DNA from: Bisbaumannia salifodinae
Lineage (GTDB): Bacteria; Pseudomonadota; Gammaproteobacteria; Pseudomonadales; Halomonadaceae
Length of the DNA: 64,000 bases
Strand: one strand, 5' to 3'
Assembly: GCF_039522585.1 (NCBI RefSeq)
Contig: NZ_BAAADR010000004.1
Of the stretch, positions 30,569 to 41,006 are shown piece after piece. The first letter of the stretch is position 1. Every line of letters starts with the position of its first letter. Under the pieces are notes generated by a model. That model saw nothing but the letters and a program-made list of their open reading frames with translations. It had not been told where the DNA came from and did no database searches. The position numbers were made by a program, and so were the translations under genes.

Positions 30569-32035
30569 TCAGTGGCCGTTATAGACGCTGAAGCTGGCGT
30601 CATTCAACCACAGGTGGAGCAGGATGCTGGCCACATAGCCGAGCAGGATGATCGGCGACCAGCGCAGGTGCCCCATAAAGGTATAGGAGCCGCGGGCCTG
30701 ACCCATCACCGCCACCCCCGCGGCGGAGCCCACCGATAGCAGGCTGCCGCCGACCCCGGCGGTGAGGGTGATCAGCAGCCAGTGGCCGTGGGACATCTCC
30801 GGTTCCATGGTCAGCACCGCGAACATCACCGGGATATTGTCGATCACCGCCGACATCAGGCCCAGGGCGATATTCGCCCAGGTGGCATCCCACTGGGTAT
30901 AGAGCAGCTCGGAGAGCAGGCTCAGGTAGCCCATGAAGCCCAGGCCGCCGACGCACATCACCACCCCATAGAAGAACAACAGGGTATCCCACTCGGCGCG
31001 GGCGATGCGGTTGAAGACATCGAAGGGCACCACGCTGCCGAGGCGCTCCAGGGCGCGCTGGTCGCCGCGGCGCACGGCGATATCGCGCTTGCGGGCCAGG
31101 GAGCGGTTGAGGGTGCGACGCAGGTAGTAGCCGAAGAACTGCAGGTAGCCCAGGCCGGTCATCATGCCCAGCACCGGCGGCAGGTGCAGCAGGGTATGGC
31201 AGGCCACGGCGCTGGCCACGGTGAGCAGGAAGAGGAAGATGATGCGGCGCGCGCCGCGCTTGAGTTCCACATGCTCGTCCTGAGGCGCGGGGCGGTGCTT
31301 CTTGACGAAGAAGCTCATGGCCACCGCCGGCACCAGGTAGTTGACCAGCGACGGCAGCAGCAGGTCGAAGAACTCGTAGAACTTGACCATGCCCGCCTGC
31401 CACACCATCAGGGTGGTGATATCGCCGAAGGGGCTGAAGGCGCCGCCGGCGTTGGCCGCCACCACGATATTCACGCAGCACAGATTGATGAAGCGGTGGT
31501 CGCCCTCCGCCACCTTGGTGACCACGGCGCACATCAGCAGCGCCGTGGTCAGGTTGTCGGCGATGGGCGAGATCACGAAGGCCAGGGAGCCGGTGATCCA
31601 GAACAGGCTGCGGTAGCTGAAGCCGCGCTCGAGCATCCAGGCCCGCAGGGCATCGAAGACCCGCCGCTCGTCCATGGCGTTGATATAGGTCATGGCCACC
31701 AGCAGGAAGAGCATCAGCTCGGTGAACTCCAGCAGGGTATGGCGGAAGGCATCCTCCGCCGCCTGGGGCTGGCCGGCCTGCACATAGACCCAGCCGACCA
31801 GGGCCCAGATGATGCCCGCCGCCACCAGCACCGGCTTGGACTTGCGCATCTTGAGGAACTCCTCGCCCATCACCAGCAGGTAGGCGAGCACGAAGAAGAC
31901 CAGGGCCATGCCACCGACCATGGTGTTGGTGAGGTCCAGGGGGCCGGCGGCGGCCAGCGCCAGGGGGCTGGCCAGCAAGGCCAGGAGTCCCAGGCTCAGG
32001 CCGAGGGCATGACGGGGAGGGAAAGCGAGTCGCAT
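30569..32035 (-). CDS. nhaD: Na+/H+ antiporter NhaD
   Basis: A 488-residue inner-membrane antiporter of the NhaD family, which exports Na+ or Li+ in exchange for protons and is typical of halophiles and alkaliphiles. An N-terminal hydrophobic leader is followed by 11-13 spans. Conserved polar stretches include VISPIADNLTTALLMCAVV, INLCCVNIVVAANAGGAFSPFGDITTLMVW and SAVIDNIPVMFAVLTM, which hold Asp and Thr residues reported as essential in this family. The ATG at 32035 is preferred to one nine codons earlier because AAGGA lies between them. It is transcribed alone. Confidence 0.9.
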   Translation of the reverse strand: MRLAFPPRHALGLSLGLLALLASPLALAAAGPLDLTNTMVGGMALVFFVLAYLLVMGEEFLKMRKSKPVLVAAGIIWALVGWVYVQAGQPQAAEDAFRHTLLEFTELMLFLLVAMTYINAMDERRVFDALRAWMLERGFSYRSLFWITGSLAFVISPIADNLTTALLMCAVVTKVAEGDHRFINLCCVNIVVAANAGGAFSPFGDITTLMVWQAGMVKFYEFFDLLLPSLVNYLVPAVAMSFFVKKHRPAPQDEHVELKRGARRIIFLFLLTVASAVACHTLLHLPPVLGMMTGLGYLQFFGYYLRRTLNRSLARKRDIAVRRGDQRALERLGSVVPFDVFNRIARAEWDTLLFFYGVVMCVGGLGFMGYLSLLSELLYTQWDATWANIALGLMSAVIDNIPVMFAVLTMEPEMSHGHWLLITLTAGVGGSLLSVGSAAGVAVMGQARGSYTFMGHLRWSPIILLGYVASILLHLWLNDASFSVYNGH

Positions 32036-32235
32036 GGGTGAATTTATCCTTGTTAGGCGCAATAAATGGGTGCCTGGGATGCTAGCATGTTGCGCCCTGT
32101 CAAGGGCTTGGCTCTTGGTCGCTAATGGCGGCCTTTCCGGCCATGCATGACACGCCGCCTTGTGTTACAAACGAGACTTCGGGCCGCTTCGGCGGCTGGG
32201 ACGTGGCGAGAGCCGATCGATTAGGCAGAGTTGAC

Positions 32236-32949
32236 ATGTTTCTTGATGAGTTTCATTCGGCCAGGGATGGCCGGATCTGCATTTCCGCCGACCAGGCCAG
32301 CCACTTCGCCAAGGGAGTGGCCGGGGACTACAACCCCATCCACAATCCGGACGCCCGGCGCTTCTGCGTGCCGGGGGACCTGCTCTTCGCCCTGGTGTTG
32401 ATGCGCTTCGGCCTCTCCCAGCGCATGATCTTCCACTTCCGCAGCATGGTGGGCGCCGGGGTGCCCCTGGCCCTGCATCTCGACGAGGACGGCCTGATCC
32501 GCGTCACCGACGAGTCGGGCAAGCTCTATCTGGAAGTGGAGCGCAGCGGCGAGATCACCCATGACGAGGCGGTGATCGAGGCCTTTACCCGGCGCTATGT
32601 GGCCTTCTCCGGCAAGAACTTTCCCCACTACCTGAAGCCGCTGATGGAGGCCCAGGGGGTGATGTTCAATCCCCAGCGCCCCCTGGTGATCTACGACAGC
32701 ATGGGCTTCGAGCTGGAGCGCCTGGACGTGCGCGAGCCGGCCCTGGCGCTGACCGACTCGGCCCTCGAGGTCAGCGGCAAGCGCGGCGATGTGCGCCTGG
32801 AGTTCGCCCTGAGCGGCGCCGGCGTACCCCTGGGCAAGGGCTCCAAGAAGCTGGTGGTCAGCGGCCTGCGTGACTATGACCCCGAGGCGATGGAGGCCAT
32901 CGTGGCCGAGTTCTATCGCCTCAAAAGCGCCTACGAGGGCGCCGCCTGA
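32236..32949 (+). CDS. DUF3581 family protein
   Basis: A 237-residue cytoplasmic protein of unknown function. It begins MFLDEFHSARDGRICISADQ and contains GDYNPIHNPDARRFCVPGDLLFALVL, which resembles the hydratase/hot-dog signature of MaoC-like proteins (YNPIH), followed by SQRMIFHFRSMVGAGVPL and KRGDVRLEFALSGAGVPLGKGSKKLVV. The length and these blocks fit DUF3581 of marine gammaproteobacteria. No signal peptide is seen. The ATG at 32236 is used because upstream in-frame codons look non-coding; GAG about 6 nt before it is a weak ribosome site. A hairpin with an AGGGAT loop lies in codons 7-12. Confidence 0.75.
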   Translation: MFLDEFHSARDGRICISADQASHFAKGVAGDYNPIHNPDARRFCVPGDLLFALVLMRFGLSQRMIFHFRSMVGAGVPLALHLDEDGLIRVTDESGKLYLEVERSGEITHDEAVIEAFTRRYVAFSGKNFPHYLKPLMEAQGVMFNPQRPLVIYDSMGFELERLDVREPALALTDSALEVSGKRGDVRLEFALSGAGVPLGKGSKKLVVSGLRDYDPEAMEAIVAEFYRLKSAYEGAA

Positions 32950-33049
32950 CCCTGCCAGCAGTACCTCCTGACGTCGCCCAGGGATAGCCCGCCGTCGCCG
33001 CCATATACGCAGGCCGGCGGCGGCTGGCACAGGCTTAGGAAAATGCCCG

Positions 33050-33070
33050 CGATGGGCATGGTGCCCATCG
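33050..33070 (+). promoter_or_regulatory. Leader hairpin upstream of fhs
   Basis: A perfect 9-bp stem CGATGGGCA/TGCCCATCG with a 3-nt loop ends 10 nt before the fhs Shine-Dalgarno (GGAG at 33080-33083). It could affect translation initiation or act as an attenuator. Confidence 0.35.
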
Positions 33071-33089
33071 CCCGGAGTCAGGAGCGGCG

Positions 33090-34805
33090 ATGATGAACAC
33101 CTCCCTCGGGCTGGCCGCCTCGGCGGCCCCGGACAGCAGCGACCTGGCCATCGCCCGGGCCACCCCCCTGCGGCCCATCCTGCCCCTGGCCGAGCAACGC
33201 CTGGGGCTCGCCGCCGAGGCCCTGATTCCCTTTGGCCACCAGATCGCCAAGCTGACCCACGCCACCTTGGCGGCCCTCGACGAGCGTCCCGCTGGGCGTC
33301 TGGTGCTGGTCAGCGCCATGAGCCCCACCCCCGCCGGCGAAGGCAAGACCACCACCAGCGTGGGCCTCTGCGATGCCCTCAATCGCCGCGGCGTCAGCGC
33401 CTCGGTGTGCCTGCGCGAGCCCTCCCTGGGGCCCTGCTTCGGCCTCAAGGGCGGGGCCGCCGGCGGCGGGCGCGCCCAGGTGGGGCCCATGGAGGCGATC
33501 AACCTGCATTTTACCGGCGACTTCCACGCCGTCACCGCCGCCCATAACCTGCTCGCCGCCCTGGTCGACAATCACCTCTACTGGGGTAACGCCCTGGCCA
33601 TCGACCCCGAACGGGTGGTGTGGACACGGGTGCTGGATATGAACGATCGGGCCCTGCGCCGGATCCGCACTGGCCTCAATGGCGATCCCCGGGCGCAGTC
33701 CCGGGAGAGTGGCTTCGAGATCACCGCCGCCTCCGAGGTGATGGCGATCCTCTGCCTGGCGGAGGACCTCGACGACCTGGAACGCCGCCTGGGGCGCATC
33801 GTGGTGGCCTGGCGAGACGACGACACCCCGATCACCGCCGCCGACCTGGAGGCCCAGGGGGCCATGGCGGTGCTGCTCAGGGACGCCTTCCAGCCCAACC
33901 TGGTGCAGACCCTGGAGCACAACCCGGCCTTTATCCACGGCGGCCCCTTCGGCAATATCGCCCACGGCTGCAACTCCCTGGCGGCCACCCGGGCGGCCCT
34001 GGCGCTCTCCGAGGTGGTGGTCACCGAGGCGGGCTTCGGCGCCGACCTGGGCGCCGAGAAGTTCATCGATATCAAGGGGCGCCAGGCGGGGCTCTACCCG
34101 GATGTCGCCGTGCTGGTGGCCACCCTGCGGGCATTGAAGTACCACGGCGGCGCCTCCCGGGAGGCCCTGGACGAGCCCGATACCGTGGCCCTTGACGCCG
34201 GCCTGGCCAACCTCGATCGGCACCTTTCCATCCTGCGCCGCTTCGGCCTGGAGGCGGTGGTGGCGCTGAATGTCTTCGCCGGTGACAGCGCCGCGGAGCT
34301 GGCCCGGGTGGAGGCCCATGGTCGGGCCCTGGGGGTAACGGTGGTGCCTTGCCGCCACTGGGCCGAGGGCGGGGCCGGCGCCGAGGCCCTGGCCACCGAG
34401 GTGGTCGCCCGGTTGCAGGGCGAGGCGCCGACGGTGGCGCCCCTCTATGGCGAGGACCTGCCCCTGGCGGAGAAGCTCGAATGCATCGCCCGGGAGCTGT
34501 ATGGCGCCGTGGGCATTGCCCTCGAGCCCGCCGCCCGGGAGCAACTGGCGCGCTTCACCGCGGCGGGCTACGGTCACTTGCCGGTGTGCATCGCCAAGAC
34601 CCCCTTCAGCTTCAGCGACGATCCCCGGCAACTGGGCGCCCCCGAGGGGCATCGCCTGACCATTCGCGAGGCCCGGCTCAGTGCCGGGGCCGGCTTCGTG
34701 GTGGCGCTGTGCGGCGATATCCTTACCCTGCCCGGGTTGCCCCGGGAGCCGGCGGCCCAGGGCATGGGGCTGGATGCGCAGGGCCATATCGAGGGACTCT
34801 TCTAG
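33090..34805 (+). CDS. fhs: Formate-tetrahydrofolate ligase
   Basis: A 571-residue ATP-dependent ligase that makes 10-formyl-tetrahydrofolate from formate and THF. The ATP-binding loop is SPTPAGEGKTTTS (about 78-90), followed by CLREPSLGPCFGLKGGAAGGG, DFHAVTAAHNLLAALVDNH and TEAGFGADLGAEKF, all hallmarks of Fhs. It is slightly longer than the usual 556-560 residues because of an N-terminal extension of about 20. GGAG precedes tandem ATG codons at 33090 and 33093. Its stop codon overlaps that of the convergent stress-protein gene in a shared CTAG. Confidence 0.95.
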   Translation: MMNTSLGLAASAAPDSSDLAIARATPLRPILPLAEQRLGLAAEALIPFGHQIAKLTHATLAALDERPAGRLVLVSAMSPTPAGEGKTTTSVGLCDALNRRGVSASVCLREPSLGPCFGLKGGAAGGGRAQVGPMEAINLHFTGDFHAVTAAHNLLAALVDNHLYWGNALAIDPERVVWTRVLDMNDRALRRIRTGLNGDPRAQSRESGFEITAASEVMAILCLAEDLDDLERRLGRIVVAWRDDDTPITAADLEAQGAMAVLLRDAFQPNLVQTLEHNPAFIHGGPFGNIAHGCNSLAATRAALALSEVVVTEAGFGADLGAEKFIDIKGRQAGLYPDVAVLVATLRALKYHGGASREALDEPDTVALDAGLANLDRHLSILRRFGLEAVVALNVFAGDSAAELARVEAHGRALGVTVVPCRHWAEGGAGAEALATEVVARLQGEAPTVAPLYGEDLPLAEKLECIARELYGAVGIALEPAAREQLARFTAAGYGHLPVCIAKTPFSFSDDPRQLGAPEGHRLTIREARLSAGAGFVVALCGDILTLPGLPREPAAQGMGLDAQGHIEGLF

Positions 34806-35662
34806 TCCTTGTCGGTGACCACCATCACCGGGCAAGGCGCCTCGGTGATCATGCGACGGCTGACGCTTCCCAGCAGCTGTTCCCGCCACTGCCCCAACCC
34901 CCGGCGCCCCATGATCAGCAAGGGCCGGTCCGGCGCTTGATGGATCTCGCGCAGGAGCGCCTGCGCCGGAGACCTGTCGAGCAGGGGGCGTGTGTCCAGG
35001 GGAAGGTGGGCAGGAAAGTGCCGGCGGGCCTGGGCGAAGAGCCAGTCGCTCTGGGTATCCGAGGGCCGCGCGGAGCAGTGCAGCAGGGTGACCGGCAGGT
35101 CGCCGGTGGCCGCCAGGTCGGCGGCCAGCCGCACGGCCCGGTCGCTGTGGGAAGAGCCATCCAGCGGCAGCAGCAGGCGATCGATCCCCGCGACCGGGGG
35201 GCGGTCGTCGCGGACCACCGCCACGGGGCAGCGCGCCTTGTGCAACAGGGTATCGCCGAGGCCGGCGACGAGATGGCCGGGCCTGGCGTGGATCCCCAGC
35301 ACCAGCAGGGCGTGGTCATAGCGACGCAGGTGATCGAGCAGGTCCCGGGCCTGGTGATGGACTAGGTCCTGTTCGCGCAGGGTGACCTCTTCCAGGGGGC
35401 GGGCGAATTCCGCGCCGAGGGCCTCCCTGGCCCGTCGGAAGGCCTCCGCTACCGAGGCCTCCATCACGCGGTGATCATGATCCGGCTCGCCGAGCCGATT
35501 GGCCGGAATATCGCTCAGCTCGGCGGGGTAGAGGGGCCGTACCTGGGTCAGCTCCAGGATCGCCTGCCAGTGTCTCGCCAGCTCGCCGGCGAGTCGCACC
35601 GCGGCCAGGGCGGCCGGAGTGCCATCCACGGGAACCACGATACGCTGGATCGCCTGACTCAT
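34802..35662 (-). CDS. Tandem-domain universal stress protein (UspE-like)
   Basis: A 286-residue cytoplasmic protein made of two Usp domains. Domain 1 (about 1-150) begins IQRIVVPVDGTPAALAAV and ends GDTLLHKARCPVAVVRDD. Domain 2 (about 158-286) begins DRLLLPLDGSSHSDRAV and contains the nucleotide-binding LIMGRRGLGQWREQLLGSVS followed by RMITEAPCPVMVV. The second domain keeps the G-2x-G-9x-GS type ATP loop, the first is less typical. It lies 35 nt after aspA on the same strand and is probably cotranscribed with it. The ATG at 35662 has GAAGAGG upstream. Confidence 0.85.
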   Translation of the reverse strand: MSQAIQRIVVPVDGTPAALAAVRLAGELARHWQAILELTQVRPLYPAELSDIPANRLGEPDHDHRVMEASVAEAFRRAREALGAEFARPLEEVTLREQDLVHHQARDLLDHLRRYDHALLVLGIHARPGHLVAGLGDTLLHKARCPVAVVRDDRPPVAGIDRLLLPLDGSSHSDRAVRLAADLAATGDLPVTLLHCSARPSDTQSDWLFAQARRHFPAHLPLDTRPLLDRSPAQALLREIHQAPDRPLLIMGRRGLGQWREQLLGSVSRRMITEAPCPVMVVTDKD

Positions 35663-35697
35663 CCTCTTCTCCCCGATGCCGCCTCGCTGGGAATAGC

Positions 35698-37134
<1,437 letters not shown>

Positions 37135-37163
37135 GATCGACTCTCGGCAAGGTCAGGGGGGTG

Positions 37164-37235
37164 GGAGCCTGCGATCGAACCATTTGACTCGAAATCCATG
37201 ATTCTCGTGACGATCGGTTAAACCCGACAGGCTCC
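37164..37235 (-). promoter_or_regulatory. Inverted repeat in the aspA upstream region
   Basis: Two nested inverted blocks flank an AT-richer centre: GGAGCCTG (37164-37171) with CAGGCTCC (37228-37235), and the palindrome CGATCG at 37172-37177 and again at 37211-37216. They are 30-101 nt upstream of the aspA ATG and could form an mRNA leader structure or an operator. Confidence 0.4.
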
Positions 37236-37346
37236 TTGAATGGCGCCCACGCTACCGAGTCACCCGGTCGCTGGCCAATGCCGTTGTCTTGGGAGCTATG
37301 CCGTGGCGGAATCATGTCGAGCCGGCATGGGGCATGCCGTGGGGGC

Positions 37347-38513
37347 TCAACGCCCCCGGGCGAGGCGATGGAGGACGGCGACGCCCAGCAGCAACAGCCC
37401 CATCAGCGCCGCCAGCAGCCAGGGGAAGGCCCCGGCGCCGGCGCCATCCAGCAGGGGGCCGGTCAGCGAGGGCACCAGCATGGCGCCCAGGCCGCTGGCC
37501 AGGAAGACCAGGCCGGTGCGCTTGCCGCTCATGCTCATCAACTGGTTACACAGGCTGAACAGGGTGGGGAAGATCGCCGAGGCGGCCAGGCCATAGCCGA
37601 GGGCGATCAGCCACAGGGGCAGCCAAGGCATGGCCAGGGCGCTGGCCAGGCCCAGCCCCAGGCAGCCCAGCAGCAGCCACCAGGGCGAGGTCAGACGCAG
37701 CAGCGGAATGGCCGCCAGGCGCCCTGCCGAGAGCGCCAGCCAGAACAGGGTGACCAGCAGGGCGGCGCCCTCCCGGGGCTGGCCCTGGAGGACCGCATAG
37801 GCGGTGATCCAGCCGGCGAAGGTGATCTCGGCGCCCACATAGAGCGAGAACAGCAGCATCAGGGTACCCAGCAGGCGGGCATCGCCACGCCGCGGGCGCG
37901 CCGTCGTCGCGTCGCCGGGGGCCGCCTCGGGGGAGGCCTCGGGAGGCCGGGGGCCGGGGTCGCGGCGCAGCCAGAACAGCAGGGTCAGGCTATACAGCCC
38001 CACCAGCCAGAAGGCCCACTCGAACCGGCCGGTCAACAGGATGGCCGCCACCACCGCCAGCGGGGCGAGCATATTGCCCAGGGCGAAGCAGAAGTGCAGG
38101 GCGCTAATATAGGGGCCCGCCGCCTGGCGATGGGCCCACAGCAGCAGGGTATTGCTGCCGGCATTGATCGATACCTCGGCGAAGCCCATCACGAAGATCA
38201 CGCCGATCAGCACCGCCAGGCTGGGGCTCAAGGGCGCCAGCCCCAGCCCCAGCGCCATCACCGCCACCATGGCCATCAGCACCGGATGGCCGGGCAGGCG
38301 ATCCACCAGCACTCCGACGCTCACCGAGCCGAGCATATTGCCCAGGGCCCGAGCGGTGAACAGCAGGGCGATCTGGCTCATGCTGGCGCCGGTCATCTCC
38401 GCCAGGTGCGGCAGGGCGGGGCCCAGCAGGCCACCGGTCAGTCCGATGGCGATAAAGGCCAGGAAATAGGTGAGGGTGACGCGGCGCCGATAGGCGGACT
38501 GAAATAGCGGCAT
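37347..38513 (-). CDS. MFS transporter (FucP/MFSD4-like sugar transporter group)
   Basis: A 388-residue major facilitator protein with about 12 hydrophobic spans split by a charged central loop (about 195-225, RRDPGPRPPEASPEAAPGDA). The N-terminal half has GLTGGLLGPALPHLAEMTGA, LGNMLGSVSVGVLVDRLPGH and INAGSNTLLLWAHRQAAGP, and the second half has AEITFAGWITAYAVLQG. These patterns resemble the FucP and MFSD4-type sugar symporters, but the substrate is unknown. AGGGAAG precedes the ATG at 38513. A hairpin (GGGGGC/GCCCCC) overlaps its stop codon. Transcribed alone. Confidence 0.8.
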   Translation of the reverse strand: MPLFQSAYRRRVTLTYFLAFIAIGLTGGLLGPALPHLAEMTGASMSQIALLFTARALGNMLGSVSVGVLVDRLPGHPVLMAMVAVMALGLGLAPLSPSLAVLIGVIFVMGFAEVSINAGSNTLLLWAHRQAAGPYISALHFCFALGNMLAPLAVVAAILLTGRFEWAFWLVGLYSLTLLFWLRRDPGPRPPEASPEAAPGDATTARPRRGDARLLGTLMLLFSLYVGAEITFAGWITAYAVLQGQPREGAALLVTLFWLALSAGRLAAIPLLRLTSPWWLLLGCLGLGLASALAMPWLPLWLIALGYGLAASAIFPTLFSLCNQLMSMSGKRTGLVFLASGLGAMLVPSLTGPLLDGAGAGAFPWLLAALMGLLLLGVAVLHRLARGR

Positions 38514-38661
38514 GGGTCTTCCCTGAGTCGTACGCAAAACGCCTCATGCTGCCGCAAGCCCGGAGAAAAGTCCTCCGCCCCCGGGAAAATAACCGGGAGG
38601 AGGGTGCAAGGCGGAGCGGCATGGCCTATCGTCGAGGCAAAATCCTGGACAGGGAGGCCTT

Positions 38662-39633
38662 ATGATTCGAGGGCTGTTGATCACCGGCGCCGGCGATCGG
38701 GTGCGCGGTGGTGAGGAGCTGATCGCCCGCTGGCGGGAGGAAGGCGACGGTCACCTGTGGCTCGACCTGCAGGGCGAGCCACAGGCCCGGGAGCGGGCCT
38801 TGCTGGAGTCCTTCGACTGCCACCCCCTGGCCATCGACGATGCCCATCGCGAGCGTCACCCGCCGAAGATCGAGGAGTTCGAGACCCATACCCTGATCCT
38901 CTATCGCGGCATCGCCTCCTTCGATACCGAGCTCAACTTCGTGCCCCAGCAGGTGGCCTTCTTTATCGGCGAACGCTACCTGATCAGCCTGCACCCGGGC
39001 ACCGCCCTGAGCCTCGACCGGCTGCTCGACAGCGGCGAGGGCGAACGCCTGCTGGCGCGCTCCCCGGAGTTCGTGGCCCTCAAGGCCATGTACCTCTCGG
39101 CGGGCTTCTACCTGGATAGCCTGCTGGAGTTCGAGGAGGTGCTCAGCGACCTGGAGGATGGCCTGCTCGAGGGTGGCAGCGACGCCCTGATGCGCTGCAT
39201 CGTGGCCTACAAGTCGCGGCTGGTGAAGATGCGCCGGATCTTCAACTACCACGTCGGCATCACCCAGGAACTCACCGCCTACGACTACAGCCACCTGCCC
39301 CGGGAGGTCGACGAGACCCTGCACGCCATCAATGATGTGCATGAGCGCTTCGAGCGGCTCTATAGCCTGACCCAGATGTACTACGACATCTGCGGCGACC
39401 TGGTGGATGGCTACCTCTCGCTCTCCTCCCACCAGCTCAATAACACCATGCGCATCCTCACCGTGATCACCGCCATCTTCGTGCCGCTGACCTTCCTGGC
39501 CGGTATCTATGGCATGAACTTCGCGCATATGCCGGAGCTGGGCTACCGCTACGCCTATTTCATCCTGCTCGGGGTGATGCTGGTGATCGCCGGGGGCCTG
39601 GTATGGCTGTTCCGCCGCTGGCGCTGGATATAG
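38662..39633 (+). CDS. zntB: CorA family transporter, ZntB-like
   Basis: A 323-residue member of the CorA/ZntB superfamily of pentameric divalent-cation channels. The N-terminal cytoplasmic domain (about 1-255) ends in a long helix, then come two transmembrane segments: TVITAIFVPLTFLAGIYGMNF with the conserved GMN selectivity motif (near 289-291), and a second span ending in WRW. After GMN the MPEL motif is also conserved. Zn2+ or Mg2+ is the usual substrate; the ZntB label is favoured by general resemblance only. Monocistronic, with AGGGAGG before the ATG. Confidence 0.8.
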   Translation: MIRGLLITGAGDRVRGGEELIARWREEGDGHLWLDLQGEPQARERALLESFDCHPLAIDDAHRERHPPKIEEFETHTLILYRGIASFDTELNFVPQQVAFFIGERYLISLHPGTALSLDRLLDSGEGERLLARSPEFVALKAMYLSAGFYLDSLLEFEEVLSDLEDGLLEGGSDALMRCIVAYKSRLVKMRRIFNYHVGITQELTAYDYSHLPREVDETLHAINDVHERFERLYSLTQMYYDICGDLVDGYLSLSSHQLNNTMRILTVITAIFVPLTFLAGIYGMNFAHMPELGYRYAYFILLGVMLVIAGGLVWLFRRWRWI

Positions 39634-39726
39634 CGGCGCCCGGGCCGCTGGCGCACTATGCTGGGGGGGCGACCCTGTTCAGCCAAGAGAGGTCAGGGGG
39701 ATCTCAGTTGGAATAGCTGAGGGGCG

Positions 39727-39820
39727 CTGGGGGCAGGATGGAGCGGGGGTTTTTTGCCAGGGATGGCAAAAGTAGCGCCCAGGGAGGGGTTCACAGCGCC
39801 CCGCGACGACCTGCCCCCAG
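39727..39820. repeat. Structured intergenic element, copy 2
   Basis: A 94-bp unit with 11-bp perfect terminal inverted repeats CTGGGGGCAGG (39727-39737) and CCTGCCCCCAG (39810-39820). Inside are TTTTGCC-AGGGAT-GGCAAAA (39752-39771) and CCC-AGGGAG-GGG. Compared with the copy at 26513-26607, both arms changed together while the AGGGA loops stayed. It fills most of the 240-nt gap between the CorA-like gene and the next gene, which otherwise shows nothing. Confidence 0.7.
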
Positions 39821-39873
39821 GGTAGCCCTAGAGCGCAAAGCTAACTGCGATAGCCCTGCAAGGGAGGTGACTC

Positions 39874-40317
39874 ATGAGGATTGTCAGCCTGTTTCGAGGG
39901 GCGCTGCTCGGCGCCCTGTTAGTGCCCGCCATGGCCCTGGCCACCGAGGGCCACGACCTGGTCTTCCAGGGCGATGCCAGCTTCCAGGGCCCCCATGGGG
40001 GCCAGGCCATCGCCGTGGCCCTGGTGGAGGCCGAGAGCGGCGAGGTGCTGGCTCGCCAGGACGGTAGCGTGGCCGGCGAGGGCGAGATGGCCTTCGCCTT
40101 CGAGTTCCCCGGTGCGCTGATGGCCGACACCGCCTATGAAGTGCACTACTGGATCGACTCCAATTTCGGCGGCGGCAGCGAGGGTGACTGCGACGCCATG
40201 GACCAGGATCACCAGTGGCGGGTGGCCCTGGATATGGCGGAGGATGGCCTGACCCACAGCGAGGATCACGCCCCCGGTCGGATGGGGGACGTCTGCGGCA
40301 CCTTTATGGAGGAGTGA
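39874..40317 (+). CDS. Unknown secreted periplasmic protein
   Basis: A 147-residue protein with a Sec signal peptide (MRIVSLFRGALLGALLVPAM, cleavage after ALA near residue 23). The mature domain looks like a beta-sandwich: alternating hydrophobic strands (HDLVFQGDAS, QAIAVALVEAESGEVLA, YEVHYWIDSNF) and an acidic, glycine-rich loop GGGSEGDCDAMDQDH. Cysteines at about 109 and 141 could form a disulfide. His, Asp and Glu are common, which might indicate metal binding. GGGAGG precedes the ATG. No family was recognised. Confidence 0.6.
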   Translation: MRIVSLFRGALLGALLVPAMALATEGHDLVFQGDASFQGPHGGQAIAVALVEAESGEVLARQDGSVAGEGEMAFAFEFPGALMADTAYEVHYWIDSNFGGGSEGDCDAMDQDHQWRVALDMAEDGLTHSEDHAPGRMGDVCGTFMEE

Positions 40318-40335
40318 TTCCGCGGCACGCTGTCC

Positions 40336-40365
40336 CGAAGCCCCGGGCCATGGCCCGGGGCTTCG
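40336..40365. terminator. Bidirectional terminator
   Basis: A perfect 30-bp palindrome with 15-nt arms (CGAAGCCCCGGGCCA and its complement) separates two convergent genes. Confidence 0.75.
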
Positions 40366-40369
40366 CGAC

Positions 40370-40801
40370 TCAGGGGGCGAGGTCGAAGAGGGCGCGGCCG
40401 TTCTGGGGGTCGAAGGGCGCCGAGTGGTGCTCATGCACCAGCTTCCAGTGGCCTTCGATGCGCCTTAGCCCGCCGCTCATGCGTAGCCAGCCGGCGTCCT
40501 CGGCACTGCCACCACAGCGTACCAGGGCATGGAAGAAGGCCACCTGCTCCTCGGCATAGATGACCTCCTCGTGAAGCTCGAAGGTCATCGGTCCCGGGCA
40601 CTGTGCCAGGCAGGCCGCCCAGTGCTGCCGGTAGGCCTCCAGTCCCTTGAACTGCAGCTGGGCGATGGCATCGAAGGCGACGATCTCGGGGGCATAGTGG
40701 GCGGTAATGGCCGCGATGTCCTTGGCGCGCACCGCCGCCGCCCAGTCGTCCAGTAATTCCATGACCGCGGCTTCGGCGGACAGGCCGGTATGTATGCTCA
40801 T
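40370..40801 (-). CDS. NTF2-like/SnoaL-type protein
   Basis: A 143-residue protein with the cone-shaped NTF2-like fold pattern: an N-terminal helix pair (ELLDDWAAAVRAKDIAAITA), HYAPEIVAFD, and C-terminal strands EEQVAFFHALVRCGG and HWKLVHEHHSAPFD. This corresponds to the SnoaL_3/DUF4440 group of polyketide-cyclase-like or calcium/calmodulin-kinase-association-like proteins. The reaction, if any, is unknown. The ATG at 40801 has GAGGAGAG upstream; a longer open frame is not supported by a ribosome site. Transcribed alone, convergent with the secreted protein gene. Confidence 0.75.
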   Translation of the reverse strand: MSIHTGLSAEAAVMELLDDWAAAVRAKDIAAITAHYAPEIVAFDAIAQLQFKGLEAYRQHWAACLAQCPGPMTFELHEEVIYAEEQVAFFHALVRCGGSAEDAGWLRMSGGLRRIEGHWKLVHEHHSAPFDPQNGRALFDLAP

Positions 40802-41006
40802 GGGGCTCTCCTCGGAATGACGGACTTTTAGTGTGGCACTTCGAGCCTCGATCGCACGCTGTTCGGATCGACATCGGGCCGTCATCCCACGGCAGGCCAT
40901 GACCGCGGGGCAGGCGCGACAACTGGGGATATGGCATGCTGGGGCGCTGGACGGCCCCGGAGACAGGGGCCGCCATCGACCCCGTGACCTGGCAAGGAGC
41001 CCCTCC

